DNA of 64,000 bases from Xanthobacteraceae bacterium (GTDB taxonomy: Bacteria > Pseudomonadota > Alphaproteobacteria > Rhizobiales > Xanthobacteraceae), in the NCBI GenBank assembly GCA_024508855.1, contig JANINJ010000078.1, positions 62,001 to 126,000 of the forward strand, written 5' to 3'. Made by a program: the position numbers and the translations under genes. This document shows, one piece after another, positions 7,296 through 16,498 of the stretch. How positions within the stretch are numbered: the stretch's first letter is position 1; each line of letters opens with the position of its first letter. The notes beneath the pieces are model-generated. The model was not told the DNA's origin. It saw only the letters and a list, made by a program, of their open reading frames with translations, and ran no database searches.

Positions 7296-8999
7296 ATGGT
7301 CACGACTGCCAGATCTCATTCCGCGCCGCAGCCTTTAGCGCCGAACCGGGACGCGCGCGCCAGCGCGCATGTCGACACGTTCGCCCGCGACAATCTGCCG
7401 GCGCGCGAGCTGTGGCCGGAATTCATCTTCACGCGGCCCGAACTGCAGTATCCCGCGCGCATCAATTGCGCGGCGCACTTCCTCGATCGCTGGGTGGAGC
7501 AGGGCCGCGGCGATGCGCCGTGCATCTTCAGCCTGGAGAAGAATTACAGCTATCGCGAGTTGCAGGCGCTGGTGAATCGCATTGCCAATGTGCTGGTGAA
7601 CGACCTCGGCCTCGTCACCGGCGGCCGCGTATTGCTGCGCTCCGCCAACAACCCGATGATGGTCGCGACCTATCTCGCGGTATTGAAGGCCGGTGGCGTC
7701 GTGGTGGCGACGATGCCGCTGCTGCGCGCCAAGGAACTGATATATCCGATCCATAAAGCGAAGATTTCGATCGCGTTGTGCGACGGCAAACTCAGCGAAG
7801 AAATGGAGAAGGCGCGGGCGCAGTCTCCCGAATTGCAGCACGTGGTCTACTGGGGCACCGGGCAGGCAGATTCGCTCGAAGCGTTGACCGCGAAGGCGAG
7901 CGCGGAATTCACCGCTGTCGATACCGCTGCAGATGACGTGTGCCTGATTGCCTTCACGTCCGGCACCACCGGCGATCCCAAAGGCACCATGCATTTCCAT
8001 CGCGACATGGTGGCGGTGTGCGACAGTTTTGCGAGCAATATCCTGCGCGCGCGGCCGGACGATCGCTTCATCAGCTCGGCGCCGCTGGCCTTCACGTTTG
8101 GTTTCGGCGGCGTGCTGTTTCCGATGCATATCGGTGCGTCGTTCATCGTGCTGGAGAAGGTCGCGCCGGACGATCTTCTGAATGCAATCGAGCGTTTCAA
8201 GGCGACGGTCTGCTTCACCGCGCCGACCGCCTATCGCGCCATGCTGGCGAAATATGCCGAGCACGATATGTCGTCGCTGCGCAAATGCGTCTCTGCCGGC
8301 GAGACGTTGCCGAAGGGCACCTACGAGACGTGGCTGAAAGCGACCGGTATCCAGATCATCGACGGCATCGGCGCCACCGAGATGCTGCACATCTTCATCA
8401 GCGCGCGCGAGGAGGATATCCGCCCCGGCGCCACCGGCAAGCCGGTGCCCGGCTTTGAGGCCAAGATCGTCGACGACGAGGGCAGCGATCTTCCGCCGGG
8501 ATCGATGGGACGGCTGGCAGTGCGCGGGCCAACCGGTTGCCGCTATCTTGCCGACGAGCGGCAGACGAGGTTTGTACAGAACGGCTGGAATCTCACCGGC
8601 GACACCTACGTGATGGATGCGGATGGCTACTACTGGTATCAGTCGCGCTCCGACGACATGATCATTTCCGCGGGCTACAACATTGCGGGTCCCGACGTCG
8701 AAGCTGCGCTGCTGACGCACGACGCGGTGGCGGAATGCGGCGTCGTCGGCGCGCCGGACGAGGCGCGTGGCATGATCGTCAAGGCCTATGTGGTTTTGCG
8801 AGCAGGCATTACCGGGGACGATGCGCTGGCGGCCGCGCTGCAGGACCACGTCAAGCGCGAGATCGCGCCCTACAAATATCCGCGCGCCATCGTCTTCGTT
8901 GCCGAACTGCCGAAGACGCAGACCGGGAAGCTGAAACGCTTCACCTTGCGGCAGATGGCGCAGGCCGGAGACGCTGCGACAACCAGCGCAGCAGGATAA
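7296..8999 (+). CDS. Aryl-CoA ligase, 2-aminobenzoate/benzoate-CoA ligase type
   Basis: The ATG at 7296 has AAAGGG 10 bp upstream. The in-frame ATG at 7275 has no ribosome site. The 567-residue enzyme carries FTSGTTGDPKG, the IDGIGATEMLHIFISA adenylation motif typical of benzoate- and aminobenzoate-CoA ligases, RSDDMIISAGYNIAGPDVE, and the catalytic lysine in PKTQTGKLKR. It forms an aryl-AMP and then aryl-CoA in the cytoplasm. The RidA gene 16 bp downstream points to an amino-substituted substrate such as 2-aminobenzoate. That is inference from family resemblance and context. Confidence 0.88.
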   Translation: MVTTARSHSAPQPLAPNRDARASAHVDTFARDNLPARELWPEFIFTRPELQYPARINCAAHFLDRWVEQGRGDAPCIFSLEKNYSYRELQALVNRIANVLVNDLGLVTGGRVLLRSANNPMMVATYLAVLKAGGVVVATMPLLRAKELIYPIHKAKISIALCDGKLSEEMEKARAQSPELQHVVYWGTGQADSLEALTAKASAEFTAVDTAADDVCLIAFTSGTTGDPKGTMHFHRDMVAVCDSFASNILRARPDDRFISSAPLAFTFGFGGVLFPMHIGASFIVLEKVAPDDLLNAIERFKATVCFTAPTAYRAMLAKYAEHDMSSLRKCVSAGETLPKGTYETWLKATGIQIIDGIGATEMLHIFISAREEDIRPGATGKPVPGFEAKIVDDEGSDLPPGSMGRLAVRGPTGCRYLADERQTRFVQNGWNLTGDTYVMDADGYYWYQSRSDDMIISAGYNIAGPDVEAALLTHDAVAECGVVGAPDEARGMIVKAYVVLRAGITGDDALAAALQDHVKREIAPYKYPRAIVFVAELPKTQTGKLKRFTLRQMAQAGDAATTSAAG

Positions 9000-9015
9000 C
9001 AAGGAGCATTTGCCG

Positions 9016-9462
9016 GTGAGTAATCCCAAGGTGACCGTATTGCCGGGCACGAAAAGCGAAGCCTCGGCCGCGATCGAGGTGTTGCAGCCGAGCGGCTGGC
9101 CGATGCCGAAAGGCTATGCCAATGGCATGGCGGCCGAAGGCCGTCTCGTCGTCACCGGCGGCGTCATCGGCTGGGATACGGCAAACCGGCTCGCCGATGG
9201 CTTTGTCGCGCAGGTGCGGCAGACGCTGGAGAACATCGTCGCCATTCTCGCTGAAGGCGGCGCCGGTCCGCAGCATCTGGTGCGGCTGACCTGGTATGTC
9301 GTCGACATGGACGAATATCTCGACAACCTGAAAGCGCTCGGCGCGATCTATCGCGAGGTAATGGGCGCGCATTATCCGGCGATGGCGCTGGTTCAGGTGG
9401 TGCGGCTGGTCGAGAAGGCCGCGCGGGTCGAGATCGAGGCGACGGCGGTGGTGCCGCGGTAG
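9016..9462 (+). CDS. RidA-family enamine/imine deaminase
   Basis: The GTG at 9016 has AAGGAG 9 bp upstream; the TTG at 9010 would be too close. The 148-residue protein ends with the family signature ARVEIEATAVVPR, whose Arg anchors the substrate carboxylate. It also has PKGYANGM and LVVTGGVIGWD in the expected places. RidA proteins hydrolyse reactive enamines or imines with release of ammonia. Coupled to the aryl-CoA ligase, it may deaminate a dearomatised aminobenzoyl-CoA product. Confidence 0.9.
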   Translation: MSNPKVTVLPGTKSEASAAIEVLQPSGWPMPKGYANGMAAEGRLVVTGGVIGWDTANRLADGFVAQVRQTLENIVAILAEGGAGPQHLVRLTWYVVDMDEYLDNLKALGAIYREVMGAHYPAMALVQVVRLVEKAARVEIEATAVVPR

Positions 9463-9505
9463 GTTTCTGTTCGGCCGTCTTTTCAAGACGACATTCTAAG
9501 TGAAC

Positions 9506-9592
9506 GTCATGGCCGGGCTCGTCCCGGCCATCCACGTTTTTTGTTGAAGCGCCGTCAAGGCATGGATGGCCGGAATAAATCCGGCCATGACG
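9506..9592. repeat. Palindromic repeat, family A (two-arm copy)
   Basis: The arms GTCATGGCCGGGCTCGTCCC and ATGGATGGCCGGAATAAATC...GGCCATGACG flank a short loop. It lies between the convergent RidA and AraC genes, where it could act as a two-way transcript end. Confidence 0.85.
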
Positions 9593-9622
9593 AAGCATTG
9601 TTTGGGCCGCTTATCATTCGCC

Positions 9623-10417
9623 TCACCGCGCTTCCGAAAACTCCGTCGGCGTCTTGCCGGTGACTTGCCGGAAGGCGTGGCAGAAGGCGGGGAAGCTGGC
9701 ATAGCCCATGTCGGCGGCGGCCTGCTTCACCGACAGGTGCGGGCGGGTCGCCCAGCGCTCGATGGCGGCGGCGATGCGGGCGCGCTGGCACCAGCTCTTG
9801 AAGCTGATGTGGGTTTCTGTGGCGAACAGCCGCGACAGGGTGCGCGCCGAAGTGCCGACCGAACTGGCCAGATCCTCGATGGTGTGTTCGGTGGCCGGGT
9901 CGCCCAGCACGATCTCGGCAGCGCGGCGGCAGCGCGGTTCGTGCGGCAGCGGAATGAAGGTCGCCGCGTCTTCGGCGCGATGCAGTTCGAGCAGGACGAG
10001 CTGGATCAGCAGGGCGGCCCGCGCGCGATCGCGGCGGTCCTCGAACAGCGACAGGATGGTTTCCCGCAGCAGCGGCGACACCCGCACGACGAACTCGGCA
10101 TCGAGATTGCGCCTGGGCGCCTTGCGCGCGAGCCACGGTACGTTGAAGTAAAGCGTGCGCATCTCGATATCGGCCAGCACGTCGATGGCGTGTTCGAGGC
10201 GGGCCGGCACCCATACCGCGCGGCCGGGCGGCACCAGCCAGCGGCCTTGCGGCGTCGTCACCTGCATGGTGCCGGATGCCGCGAACACCAGCTGTGCCTC
10301 GCGATGCATGTGCGGATCGAGCCGCGTTCCCTTGGGATAGCACGGCCCCCAGAGGTGCACGCCGTCGCCGGCGAGGGATTTCCGGATTGGCGGCTTGGCG
10401 ATAGTCATTGGCGACAT
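9623..10417 (-). CDS. AraC-family regulator with N-terminal cupin domain
   Basis: This gives 264 residues. Residues 15-95 form an AraC-type ligand-binding cupin (PHMHREAQLVFAASG, VPPGRAVWVPARLEHAIDV). Two helix-turn-helix units follow at about 160-260 (IEDLASSVGTSARTLSRLFA and VKQAAADMGYASFPAFCHAF). An internal ATG three codons later is an equally good start. It is divergent from the MFS gene at 10474, so it probably controls that transporter in response to a small ligand. Confidence 0.92.
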   Translation of the reverse strand: MSPMTIAKPPIRKSLAGDGVHLWGPCYPKGTRLDPHMHREAQLVFAASGTMQVTTPQGRWLVPPGRAVWVPARLEHAIDVLADIEMRTLYFNVPWLARKAPRRNLDAEFVVRVSPLLRETILSLFEDRRDRARAALLIQLVLLELHRAEDAATFIPLPHEPRCRRAAEIVLGDPATEHTIEDLASSVGTSARTLSRLFATETHISFKSWCQRARIAAAIERWATRPHLSVKQAAADMGYASFPAFCHAFRQVTGKTPTEFSEAR

Positions 10418-10473
10418 CCCGATACGACATAAACCTATACTGCATGGATCGATTGCCGTCTGCAGGATTCGTC

Positions 10474-11652
10474 ATGAATAACCCCGCGCTCGTGATCCGC
10501 TATGTCAACGCCGCTCATTTCATCGATCATTATTCGATGCTGATCTTCGCCGCCGCGGTGGTGGTAATGGGGCCGGCGCTCGGCATGAGCTATTCCGAAC
10601 TGTTGCCCTATGCCACGCCGGCCTTTGTCGCGTTTGGCGCGGGCTCGCTGGTCACCGGCTGGCTCGGCGATCGCTGGAGCCGGCGGCACATGATGGTGAT
10701 CTTCTTTCTCGGCATCGGCGCAGCGATGATTTCGGTCGGCCTGGTGCAGACGCCGGTGCAACTCGGCGCAGCGCTGTTGGCGATCGGTATCTTCGCATCG
10801 ATCTATCATCCGGTCGGCACCGCGATGATCGTCTCCTACGCCGACAAGCTCGGCAGCGAGATGGGCATCAACGGTGTATGGGGTAATCTCGGCGTGGCCT
10901 CCTCGGCGCTGGTTACCGGCGTCGTCGGGCAATATCTCGGCTGGCGCTGGGCCTTCATGATTCCGGGCGTCGTCACGATCGGGATCGGGCTGGCCTTCAT
11001 GAGTAGCGTTGCGCACGAAGACCGCCGCGGCAGCAAGCAGGCGGCGGCGCAGGCGCGGGTGGCGAAAAGCGACATGTGGCGCGTGCTGCTGTCGCTGCTG
11101 ATCGTGGTGATCGCGATCTCGACCACCTTCAACGCCATCACGGTGTCGTTGCCGAAACTGTTCGCGGAGCGGCTCGCCGACCTGACGCGCAGCCCGGCAT
11201 TGCTCGGCGTGATCGCCGCATGCGTCTACGTGTTCGGCGCGATGACGCAGTACACGGTGGGCAAATTGATCGACCGGCATTCGCTGAAGTCGGTGTTCCT
11301 GCCGATCTCGGTACTGCTCGCGCCGCTATTGTATTTTGCCGCGACGCTGAACGACTTCGGGCTGATCGTGGTGGCGATCGGCATCGTGATCGGGCTGTTT
11401 GGGCAAGTGACCATCAACGATGCGATGATCGGCAAATACACCGCCGAGGAATGGCGCTCGCGGGCCTATTCGGTGCGCTACTTCGTCGGCTTCACCGCGG
11501 CCGGTGCATCGGTGGGGCTGGTCGCCTGGCTTTATGCACAGGGCGGCTTCACCACGATGTTGCGGGCATTCTCCGCGCTGTGCGTGCTCGTGATCGTAGC
11601 CGCATTGATCCTGCCGCAGGAAAAGCCGGCTGCGAAGGTCGAAGCCGCTTGA
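10474..11652 (+). CDS. MFS transporter
   Basis: This is a 392-residue permease with about 12 hydrophobic segments. The ATG at 10474 (AGGA 7 bp before) is preferred over the in-frame ATGs at 10408 and 10444, because the first would overlap the divergent AraC gene. The N-terminus AAHFIDHYSMLIFAAAVVVM and the loop GWLGDRWSRRHMMV (motif A-like) resemble fosmidomycin-resistance-type exporters. Substrate unknown; likely under the neighbouring AraC regulator. Confidence 0.9.
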   Translation: MNNPALVIRYVNAAHFIDHYSMLIFAAAVVVMGPALGMSYSELLPYATPAFVAFGAGSLVTGWLGDRWSRRHMMVIFFLGIGAAMISVGLVQTPVQLGAALLAIGIFASIYHPVGTAMIVSYADKLGSEMGINGVWGNLGVASSALVTGVVGQYLGWRWAFMIPGVVTIGIGLAFMSSVAHEDRRGSKQAAAQARVAKSDMWRVLLSLLIVVIAISTTFNAITVSLPKLFAERLADLTRSPALLGVIAACVYVFGAMTQYTVGKLIDRHSLKSVFLPISVLLAPLLYFAATLNDFGLIVVAIGIVIGLFGQVTINDAMIGKYTAEEWRSRAYSVRYFVGFTAAGASVGLVAWLYAQGGFTTMLRAFSALCVLVIVAALILPQEKPAAKVEAA

Positions 11653-11917
11653 GCAAGGCGGTCCGGTGCGGCCGGCAGCGGAGTTAACGATTGGCCACAC
11701 GAAACCGGCGCGCCAACGGCCGGACGTTCCTGGCGTCCTTCTGTATCTAGGGGCGCACTCCGGCCGATCGTCACGATCTGGTAGAGGCCGCAATCGCGAA
11801 TCACCGATTCACTGATTCGGCCCCGTTACGTTCCAGCCGCGTTCCGGAGGTTAATACGGACCCCGTCCCGTGTCGCATTCCGGGACAACGTACAGGAATG
11901 GAGACGTAAGGCGTTGC

Positions 11918-12124
11918 TCAAGCGCGGGGCAAGCGCCAGCCGACCACCGTCGCCTCGACGGTGCTGCCGGTCGTGTTGTTGCGCCAGTGGCCATCGATGA
12001 AACGGCAGGCGAACGGCAACTGATAGGTGCCGCTGTGATCTTCGCAAAGCACTTGCACGGCCTGATCTTCGGGTGGAATGCCGCTGCCGCCGAATTCCGC
12101 AAGACGTCGTTCTCGCGTTGCCAT
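11918..12124 (-). CDS. Small conserved hypothetical protein
   Basis: The 68 residues start at an ATG behind GGAGCGGGACAT. The sequence has the look of a short soluble family protein common in Bradyrhizobium-type genomes: a charged N-terminus, then VLCEDHSGTYQLPFACR and a C-terminal VEATVVGWRLP. No domain of known function is recognised. There is no signal or membrane segment. The 265 bases between it and the MFS gene hold nothing I can identify. Confidence 0.6.
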   Translation of the reverse strand: MATRERRLAEFGGSGIPPEDQAVQVLCEDHSGTYQLPFACRFIDGHWRNNTTGSTVEATVVGWRLPRA

Positions 12125-12206
12125 ATGTCCCGCTCCAATAAATAAATGTGGCGTCGCCAATGAAGTCCGCGCGCCACGCGCCCTTGATCGTCGCAATGAG
12201 TCCCGC

Positions 12207-12500
12207 TCAGCAGTCTGCCCCCGATTGCGGCGCTGATATGATCGATGTGGCGATTGCGCGTTGAACAAGTGACTTGCGAAACGGTCGATCGCGCTTCAGG
12301 TGCCACTCACGACTCATGGCCTGCTGTTTGGTTGCACAGGTCTCCACATACAACAGAACCCAGCGCCGCCCGCGGGTCGAGCGTGCGCCGGTGCCGGCGT
12401 TATGCTGCGCAAGGCGGCGTTCGACGTCGAGCGTCCATCCCACATAGGTGATGGTACGGCTCTTTCCGGCGCAGCCGAGCACATAGACGAAGCACTGCAT
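12207..12500 (-). CDS. GIY-YIG domain protein (UPF0213/YhbQ-like)
   Basis: The 97 residues start from the ATG at 12498-12500. The core CFVYVLGC...TYVGWTLDVERRLAQHN is the GIY-YIG fold in its short solitary form, in which the second motif is YVG and the Arg of the helix (ERRLAQHN) is retained. The Glu in YVETCATKQQAMSREWHLK fits the catalytic acid region. Such stand-alone proteins are structure-specific nuclease-like and of unclear cellular role. It ends 82 bp before the small hypothetical gene on the same strand. A TTG at 12536 is an alternative start. Confidence 0.85.
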   Translation of the reverse strand: MQCFVYVLGCAGKSRTITYVGWTLDVERRLAQHNAGTGARSTRGRRWVLLYVETCATKQQAMSREWHLKRDRPFRKSLVQRAIATSIISAPQSGADC

Positions 12501-12683
12501 GGAGCGATTGCTGGCATGGATTGGCGCGGCCTGCAATCAGCGCGGTTTCAGGCGAAGGCGATGCCGGTTGGCGCGAAGAAAACGCGTCGAAAGGTTCGGT
12601 GCTGCGGCATGCGGGACATTGACAGGCGAGGGCGACAACGGCTTCGCTGCGTCGATGTGAAGAACACGCGAAGGAAGTGCCTT

Positions 12684-13070
12684 ATGAAGGTTCGCAATGC
12701 TCTGATGATGCTATCGATGGTGCTGACGCCGATATTGTTTGCTGAGGCAGCCCGCGCGCAGGACGTGCCCGGCATCGAGATCTGCACCGTCGAGAAGGAC
12801 ATGGTGCGGCGGACCAGTTGCCTGCAAAGCAACGTCGATTTCCTGAAGAAGACGATGACGCAGGCGGGCGTCGACAGCCAGCGCAAGATCGACGCCGCCA
12901 ACCGGCAGATCGAGGCGCTGAAGGCGAGTGTTATCGCCTTGCAGAAATCGGTCGATGAATTGAAGGCGGCGCAGAAAAAATCCGAACCACCGGCAGCAGC
13001 CAAGGATGGCAAGGAAGCGCCAAAGGACGGCAGCAAGGATGCGGCCAAGGACGGAGCTGCGAAGAAATAG
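12684..13070 (+). CDS. Secreted coiled-coil protein, hypothetical
   Basis: The ATG at 12684 follows AAGGAAG. The 128-residue product has a clear signal peptide ending in ARA (residues 24-26). A short Cys-containing segment follows (EICTVEKDMVRRTSCLQSN), then a heptad-patterned helix (IDAANRQIEALKASVIALQKS) and a Lys/Asp/Ala-rich low-complexity tail (KDG repeats). It should be periplasmic. The two Cys could form a disulfide. No enzymatic function is suggested. Confidence 0.82.
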   Translation: MKVRNALMMLSMVLTPILFAEAARAQDVPGIEICTVEKDMVRRTSCLQSNVDFLKKTMTQAGVDSQRKIDAANRQIEALKASVIALQKSVDELKAAQKKSEPPAAAKDGKEAPKDGSKDAAKDGAAKK

Positions 13071-13092
13071 AGGTACGCATTCGTCTCCACGC

Positions 13093-13121
13093 GTCATGGC
13101 CGGATTTATTCCGGCCATGAC
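13093..13121. repeat. Palindromic repeat, family A (single arm)
   Basis: GTCATGGCCGGATTTATTCC closed by GGCCATGAC forms a hairpin between two convergent genes. It is nearly identical to the right arm of the copy at 9506. Confidence 0.8.
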
Positions 13122-13145
13122 GATCTCATCCGAGTCCGAGCGTCG

Positions 13146-14369
13146 TTACGAATTCTTCTCGCCGCTCATCAGCGGGCCGAACAGTTCCCAGCTTTCGCCT
13201 TCGAACTTGATCATCTGCAACTGCTCGATCGGCCCGAAGTCGGTCGGGCTGGTCTTGATCTTGACGCCCGGCAGGTAGATGCCGATCTCGAAGTTGAGAT
13301 TGGCGGCCTGCTTCATGATGTTCTCGCGGGTGAGGTTGTCGCCGCACTGGCGGAGCACCTGCTCGAAACCCTTGGCGACGCCGTAGCCGAACACGGTGGC
13401 GCCGTCGTCGAGATTGCCTTCGGGATAATACTTCTTCATGAACGCGCGCCACTCGTTCATGGCGGGATCGTTGTCCCACTTCTTGTCCTTCGGGTCCTTC
13501 ATGTAGGCGGCACTGAGGATGCCCTGGCCGTTTTCATAACCGGCGGGCTTCATCACGCTGCCGACCGAGATCGACACGTTGGTGAGGAAGTGGACCGGCT
13601 TCCAGCCCAGCTCCGCGACTTTCTTGATGGCCTGCGCGGCGAACTTCGGCGTGGCGATGTTGACGAAGATGTCGGGATTGGCATTCTTGATCTGGACGAT
13701 CTGCGAATCCACCGTCGGCGCGCTGGTCTCGTAGCCGGCCTCGACCTTGATCAGGTTGACCTTGTCGCCGAGACCTTCCTTCAACCCGATGACATAGTCC
13801 TTGCCGAAGTCGTCGTTCTGATAGAGCAGGCCGATGGTCTTGCCGGGATAATGCTGCAGGATGTAGGCGGCATAGATGCGCGCCTCGACCTGGTAGCTCG
13901 GCTGCCAGCCCATGGTCCACGGAAAATCCTTCGGGTCGTTCCACTTCGCCGCGCCGGTCGACACGAACAGTTGCGGCACCTTCTTCGCGTTCATGTATTT
14001 CTGGATCGCGGTGTTGCCGGGCGTGCCGAGCGGATTGAGGATCAGCAATACCTCGTCGTTCTCGACCAGCTTGCGAGCTTGCTCCACCGTCTTCGGCGGG
14101 CTGTAGGCGTCGTCGTAGGAAATGAAATTGATCTTGCGTCCGTTGATGCCGCCCTTTTCGTTCAGCATCTTGAAATAGGCCGCCTCGGTCTTTCCGATCG
14201 TGGCATAGGACGACGCCGGTCCGCTGTACGGCATGATGTTGCCGACCTTGATTTCGGTATCCGACGCGCCGGTATCGTATTTCTTTTGCGCGCTGGCCGC
14301 GCCCGCCATCGCCGTCATCAACACAGCCGCAAGTGCAGCCGTCGTCACGTGAGTCACGCCTCGTTGCAT
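13146..14369 (-). CDS. Periplasmic substrate-binding protein, branched-chain amino acid ABC type
   Basis: The 407 residues start from an ATG behind CAGGGAGGTCAGG. The signal peptide ends at ASA-Q near residue 28. The mature protein matches the LivK/periplasmic-binding type I fold (IKVGNIMPYSGPASSYATIGK, EKGGINGRKINFISYDDAY, GLLYQNDDFGKDYV). No permease or ATPase genes are next to it, so it must pair with a transporter encoded elsewhere. In Rhizobiales this subgroup often binds aromatic acids or amides rather than amino acids. That is only family knowledge. Confidence 0.92.
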   Translation of the reverse strand: MQRGVTHVTTAALAAVLMTAMAGAASAQKKYDTGASDTEIKVGNIMPYSGPASSYATIGKTEAAYFKMLNEKGGINGRKINFISYDDAYSPPKTVEQARKLVENDEVLLILNPLGTPGNTAIQKYMNAKKVPQLFVSTGAAKWNDPKDFPWTMGWQPSYQVEARIYAAYILQHYPGKTIGLLYQNDDFGKDYVIGLKEGLGDKVNLIKVEAGYETSAPTVDSQIVQIKNANPDIFVNIATPKFAAQAIKKVAELGWKPVHFLTNVSISVGSVMKPAGYENGQGILSAAYMKDPKDKKWDNDPAMNEWRAFMKKYYPEGNLDDGATVFGYGVAKGFEQVLRQCGDNLTRENIMKQAANLNFEIGIYLPGVKIKTSPTDFGPIEQLQMIKFEGESWELFGPLMSGEKNS

Positions 14370-14531
14370 CCTGACCTCCCTGATGTGTTTTTGTGGTGCC
14401 CGAGCGCCGATCCGTCTTGGTGCGGACTTCGAAACGCTCAGTCTCAGGCAGTATGCATGATCGGCACGGCCATGCCAGCGCGGCCTATGTTGCAGGCGCG
14501 AACGTGCGAGCTTCGTTGGATAAGGAATGCG

Positions 14532-15365
14532 TCAGCGTCCCTTGAAGTTGGCGGGGCGCTTTTCCAGGAACGACATCATGCCTTCGCGGAAATCCTCGGT
14601 GCGGAACAAAGGAAGTAATTGCAGGAATACGTGATGAACGTGATCGCCGAAGCTTTCCGACAAACCGGAGCGCATCATCCGCTTGGCGGCCTGCACCGCC
14701 AGCGGTGCGTTGCCGGCGATCTCGGCCGCGACCGCGTTGGCCCGCGACATCAAGTCGCCGTCGCCGACCACCTCGTTGGTGAGGCCCATCGCGAGGCTTT
14801 CCTGCGCCGATAACGTGCGGCCGGTGAAGATCAGCTCGGCCGCCTTGGCCCAGCCGATCATCCGCGGCAGGAACCAGGTGCCACCGGACTCCGGAACGAC
14901 GCCGCGCTTGACGAACGCCGCGGCGAACTTCGCGCTCGACGCCATGATGCGGATGTCGCAGCCGAGCGCCATGTCCATGCCGTAACCTGCCGCGCTGCCA
15001 TTCAGCGCGCAGATCGTCGGCTTCTCCATGTTGAACATGATGGTCGGCGGTGCGGTCTTGAGGTCGAGCGTGGTGCGGGGGGTGTCCGCATCGTTGCGTG
15101 AGCCGATGCCTTTGCCCTGCGTGGCGTCGGTCAGGTCGAGACCGGCGCAGAAAGCGCGGCCGGTGCCGGTGAGGATGACGACGCGCACCTGCGGATCGGC
15201 ATCGGCCTTCAGCATCAGTTGGCCGATCTGCTCCAGCATCGTCCGGGAGATGGTGTTCATTCGCTCCGGCCGGTTGAGGGTGATGGTCGCGATGCCATTC
15301 TCCACGGTGTAGAGGACTTCATCGCCGGCCTGCTGGCTTTGCGACTTGGCTGCTGCATTCGTCAT
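14532..15365 (-). CDS. Enoyl-CoA hydratase/isomerase family protein
   Basis: The 277 residues are counted from the ATG at 15365. A longer in-frame reading to 15428 exists but looks non-coding. The CoA-binding and oxyanion motifs AFCAGLDL and NGSAAGYGMDMALGCDIR are intact. The acid lies in GVVPESGGTWFLPR, the position used by enoyl-CoA isomerases, while the classic hydratase Glu positions are non-acidic. An isomerase or related activity is thus at least as likely as hydration. It is divergent from the SMP-30 gene. Confidence 0.9.
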   Translation of the reverse strand: MTNAAAKSQSQQAGDEVLYTVENGIATITLNRPERMNTISRTMLEQIGQLMLKADADPQVRVVILTGTGRAFCAGLDLTDATQGKGIGSRNDADTPRTTLDLKTAPPTIMFNMEKPTICALNGSAAGYGMDMALGCDIRIMASSAKFAAAFVKRGVVPESGGTWFLPRMIGWAKAAELIFTGRTLSAQESLAMGLTNEVVGDGDLMSRANAVAAEIAGNAPLAVQAAKRMMRSGLSESFGDHVHHVFLQLLPLFRTEDFREGMMSFLEKRPANFKGR

Positions 15366-15554
15366 CTGGCTGTTCCCGCTATTGTCTGTCCCACCAAAGG
15401 CGAGAACCGCGCGCATGACAAGCACCAATGCTGACGCATGGCGTGCATGTCATGATCCGTCGCTTGCTTTGCCTTGGCAGCCCCGAGGTTGTTTGCTTTA
15501 CTCGCGACGCACTGCAGAGTCTGCCACAACAGAAGAAAAGCAAAGGGAATCTCG

Positions 15555-16484
15555 ATGACGAAAGCCCGCGTTCTTGCCACCGATCTCGCATTTCCAGAAG
15601 GTCCGGTGGTGATGCCGGACGGGTCTGTGGTGCTGGTCGAGATCAGGGCGCAGCAATTGACGCGGGTCTGGCCGGACGGCCGCAAGGAGGTCGTCGCCAA
15701 GATGCCCGGCGGGCCGAACGGCGCGGCGCTGGGACCGGACGGCAAGATGTATGTCTGCAACAATGGCGGCTTCAGCTGGGCGCCGTCGCGCGGCACCATG
15801 ATGCCGGGGGCGCCTGCGCCGCACGAATATATCGGCGGCTCGATCCAGCGTGTCGATCTTTCGAACGGCAAGGTCGAGACGCTGGCGGATCGTTGCGGCG
15901 AACATCCGCTGAAAGGCCCGAACGATCTGGTGTTCGACAAGCAGGGCGGGCTGTGGTTCTCCGATCTCGGCAAGCGCCGCGCTCGCGACATGGATGTCGG
16001 GGCGTTCTACTACATGAAGCCGAACGCAGGCGAAGTGGTGGAAGGCATTTTCGGCATGATGCCCGCCAACGGTATCGGGCTCTCACCGGACGAAAAGACA
16101 GTGTATGTCGCCGAAACACCCACCGCGCGATTGTGGGCCTACGATCTCGTTGCGCCGGGCGAGGTGAAGCCGCGCGACGTGATCTATCGCGGCGAGCGCG
16201 GCCGCCCGGTATGCGGCCTCGGCGGCTATCAGATGTTCGATTCGCTGGCGGTGGAAGCTTCGGGCAATGTCTGCGTCGCCACGCTGGTGTCCGGCTGCAT
16301 CTCGGTGATTGCGCCGGACGGAACGCTGGTCGAGCAGGTCGAGACCGGCGACCGCGTCACCACCAACATCGCGTTCGGTGGGCCGGAGTTGAAGACTGCC
16401 TTCATTACATTATCGGGCCGTGGCGAACTGATCGCGATGGATTGGTCGCGGCCCGGCCTGCCGCTGAATTTTCTCAACACCTGA
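15555..16484 (+). CDS. SMP-30/gluconolactonase family lactonase
   Basis: The start is the ATG at 15555 with AAGGGAA just upstream, giving 309 residues. The six-bladed propeller pattern is present, with metal ligands expected at the Glu of FPEGPV, the Asn in the GPNDLVFD blade and the Asp in NGIGLSPDEKTVYV. The family hydrolyses sugar or other lactones with a divalent cation. The GNAT gene begins 14 bp after its stop, so the two are probably cotranscribed. Confidence 0.9.
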   Translation: MTKARVLATDLAFPEGPVVMPDGSVVLVEIRAQQLTRVWPDGRKEVVAKMPGGPNGAALGPDGKMYVCNNGGFSWAPSRGTMMPGAPAPHEYIGGSIQRVDLSNGKVETLADRCGEHPLKGPNDLVFDKQGGLWFSDLGKRRARDMDVGAFYYMKPNAGEVVEGIFGMMPANGIGLSPDEKTVYVAETPTARLWAYDLVAPGEVKPRDVIYRGERGRPVCGLGGYQMFDSLAVEASGNVCVATLVSGCISVIAPDGTLVEQVETGDRVTTNIAFGGPELKTAFITLSGRGELIAMDWSRPGLPLNFLNT

Positions 16485-16498
16485 TCGAAAGAAAATCG

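Noticed and set aside
7335-9050. A 571-codon open frame antisense to the aryl-CoA ligase
   Set aside because: Same reason: a low-complexity Arg/His-rich translation opposite a gene with complete motifs and a ribosome site.
11851-12306. A 151-codon frame overlapping the small hypothetical and GIY-YIG genes
   Set aside because: The 68-codon frame at 11918-12124 has a proper ribosome site and better protein character. The longer one looks like its shadow.
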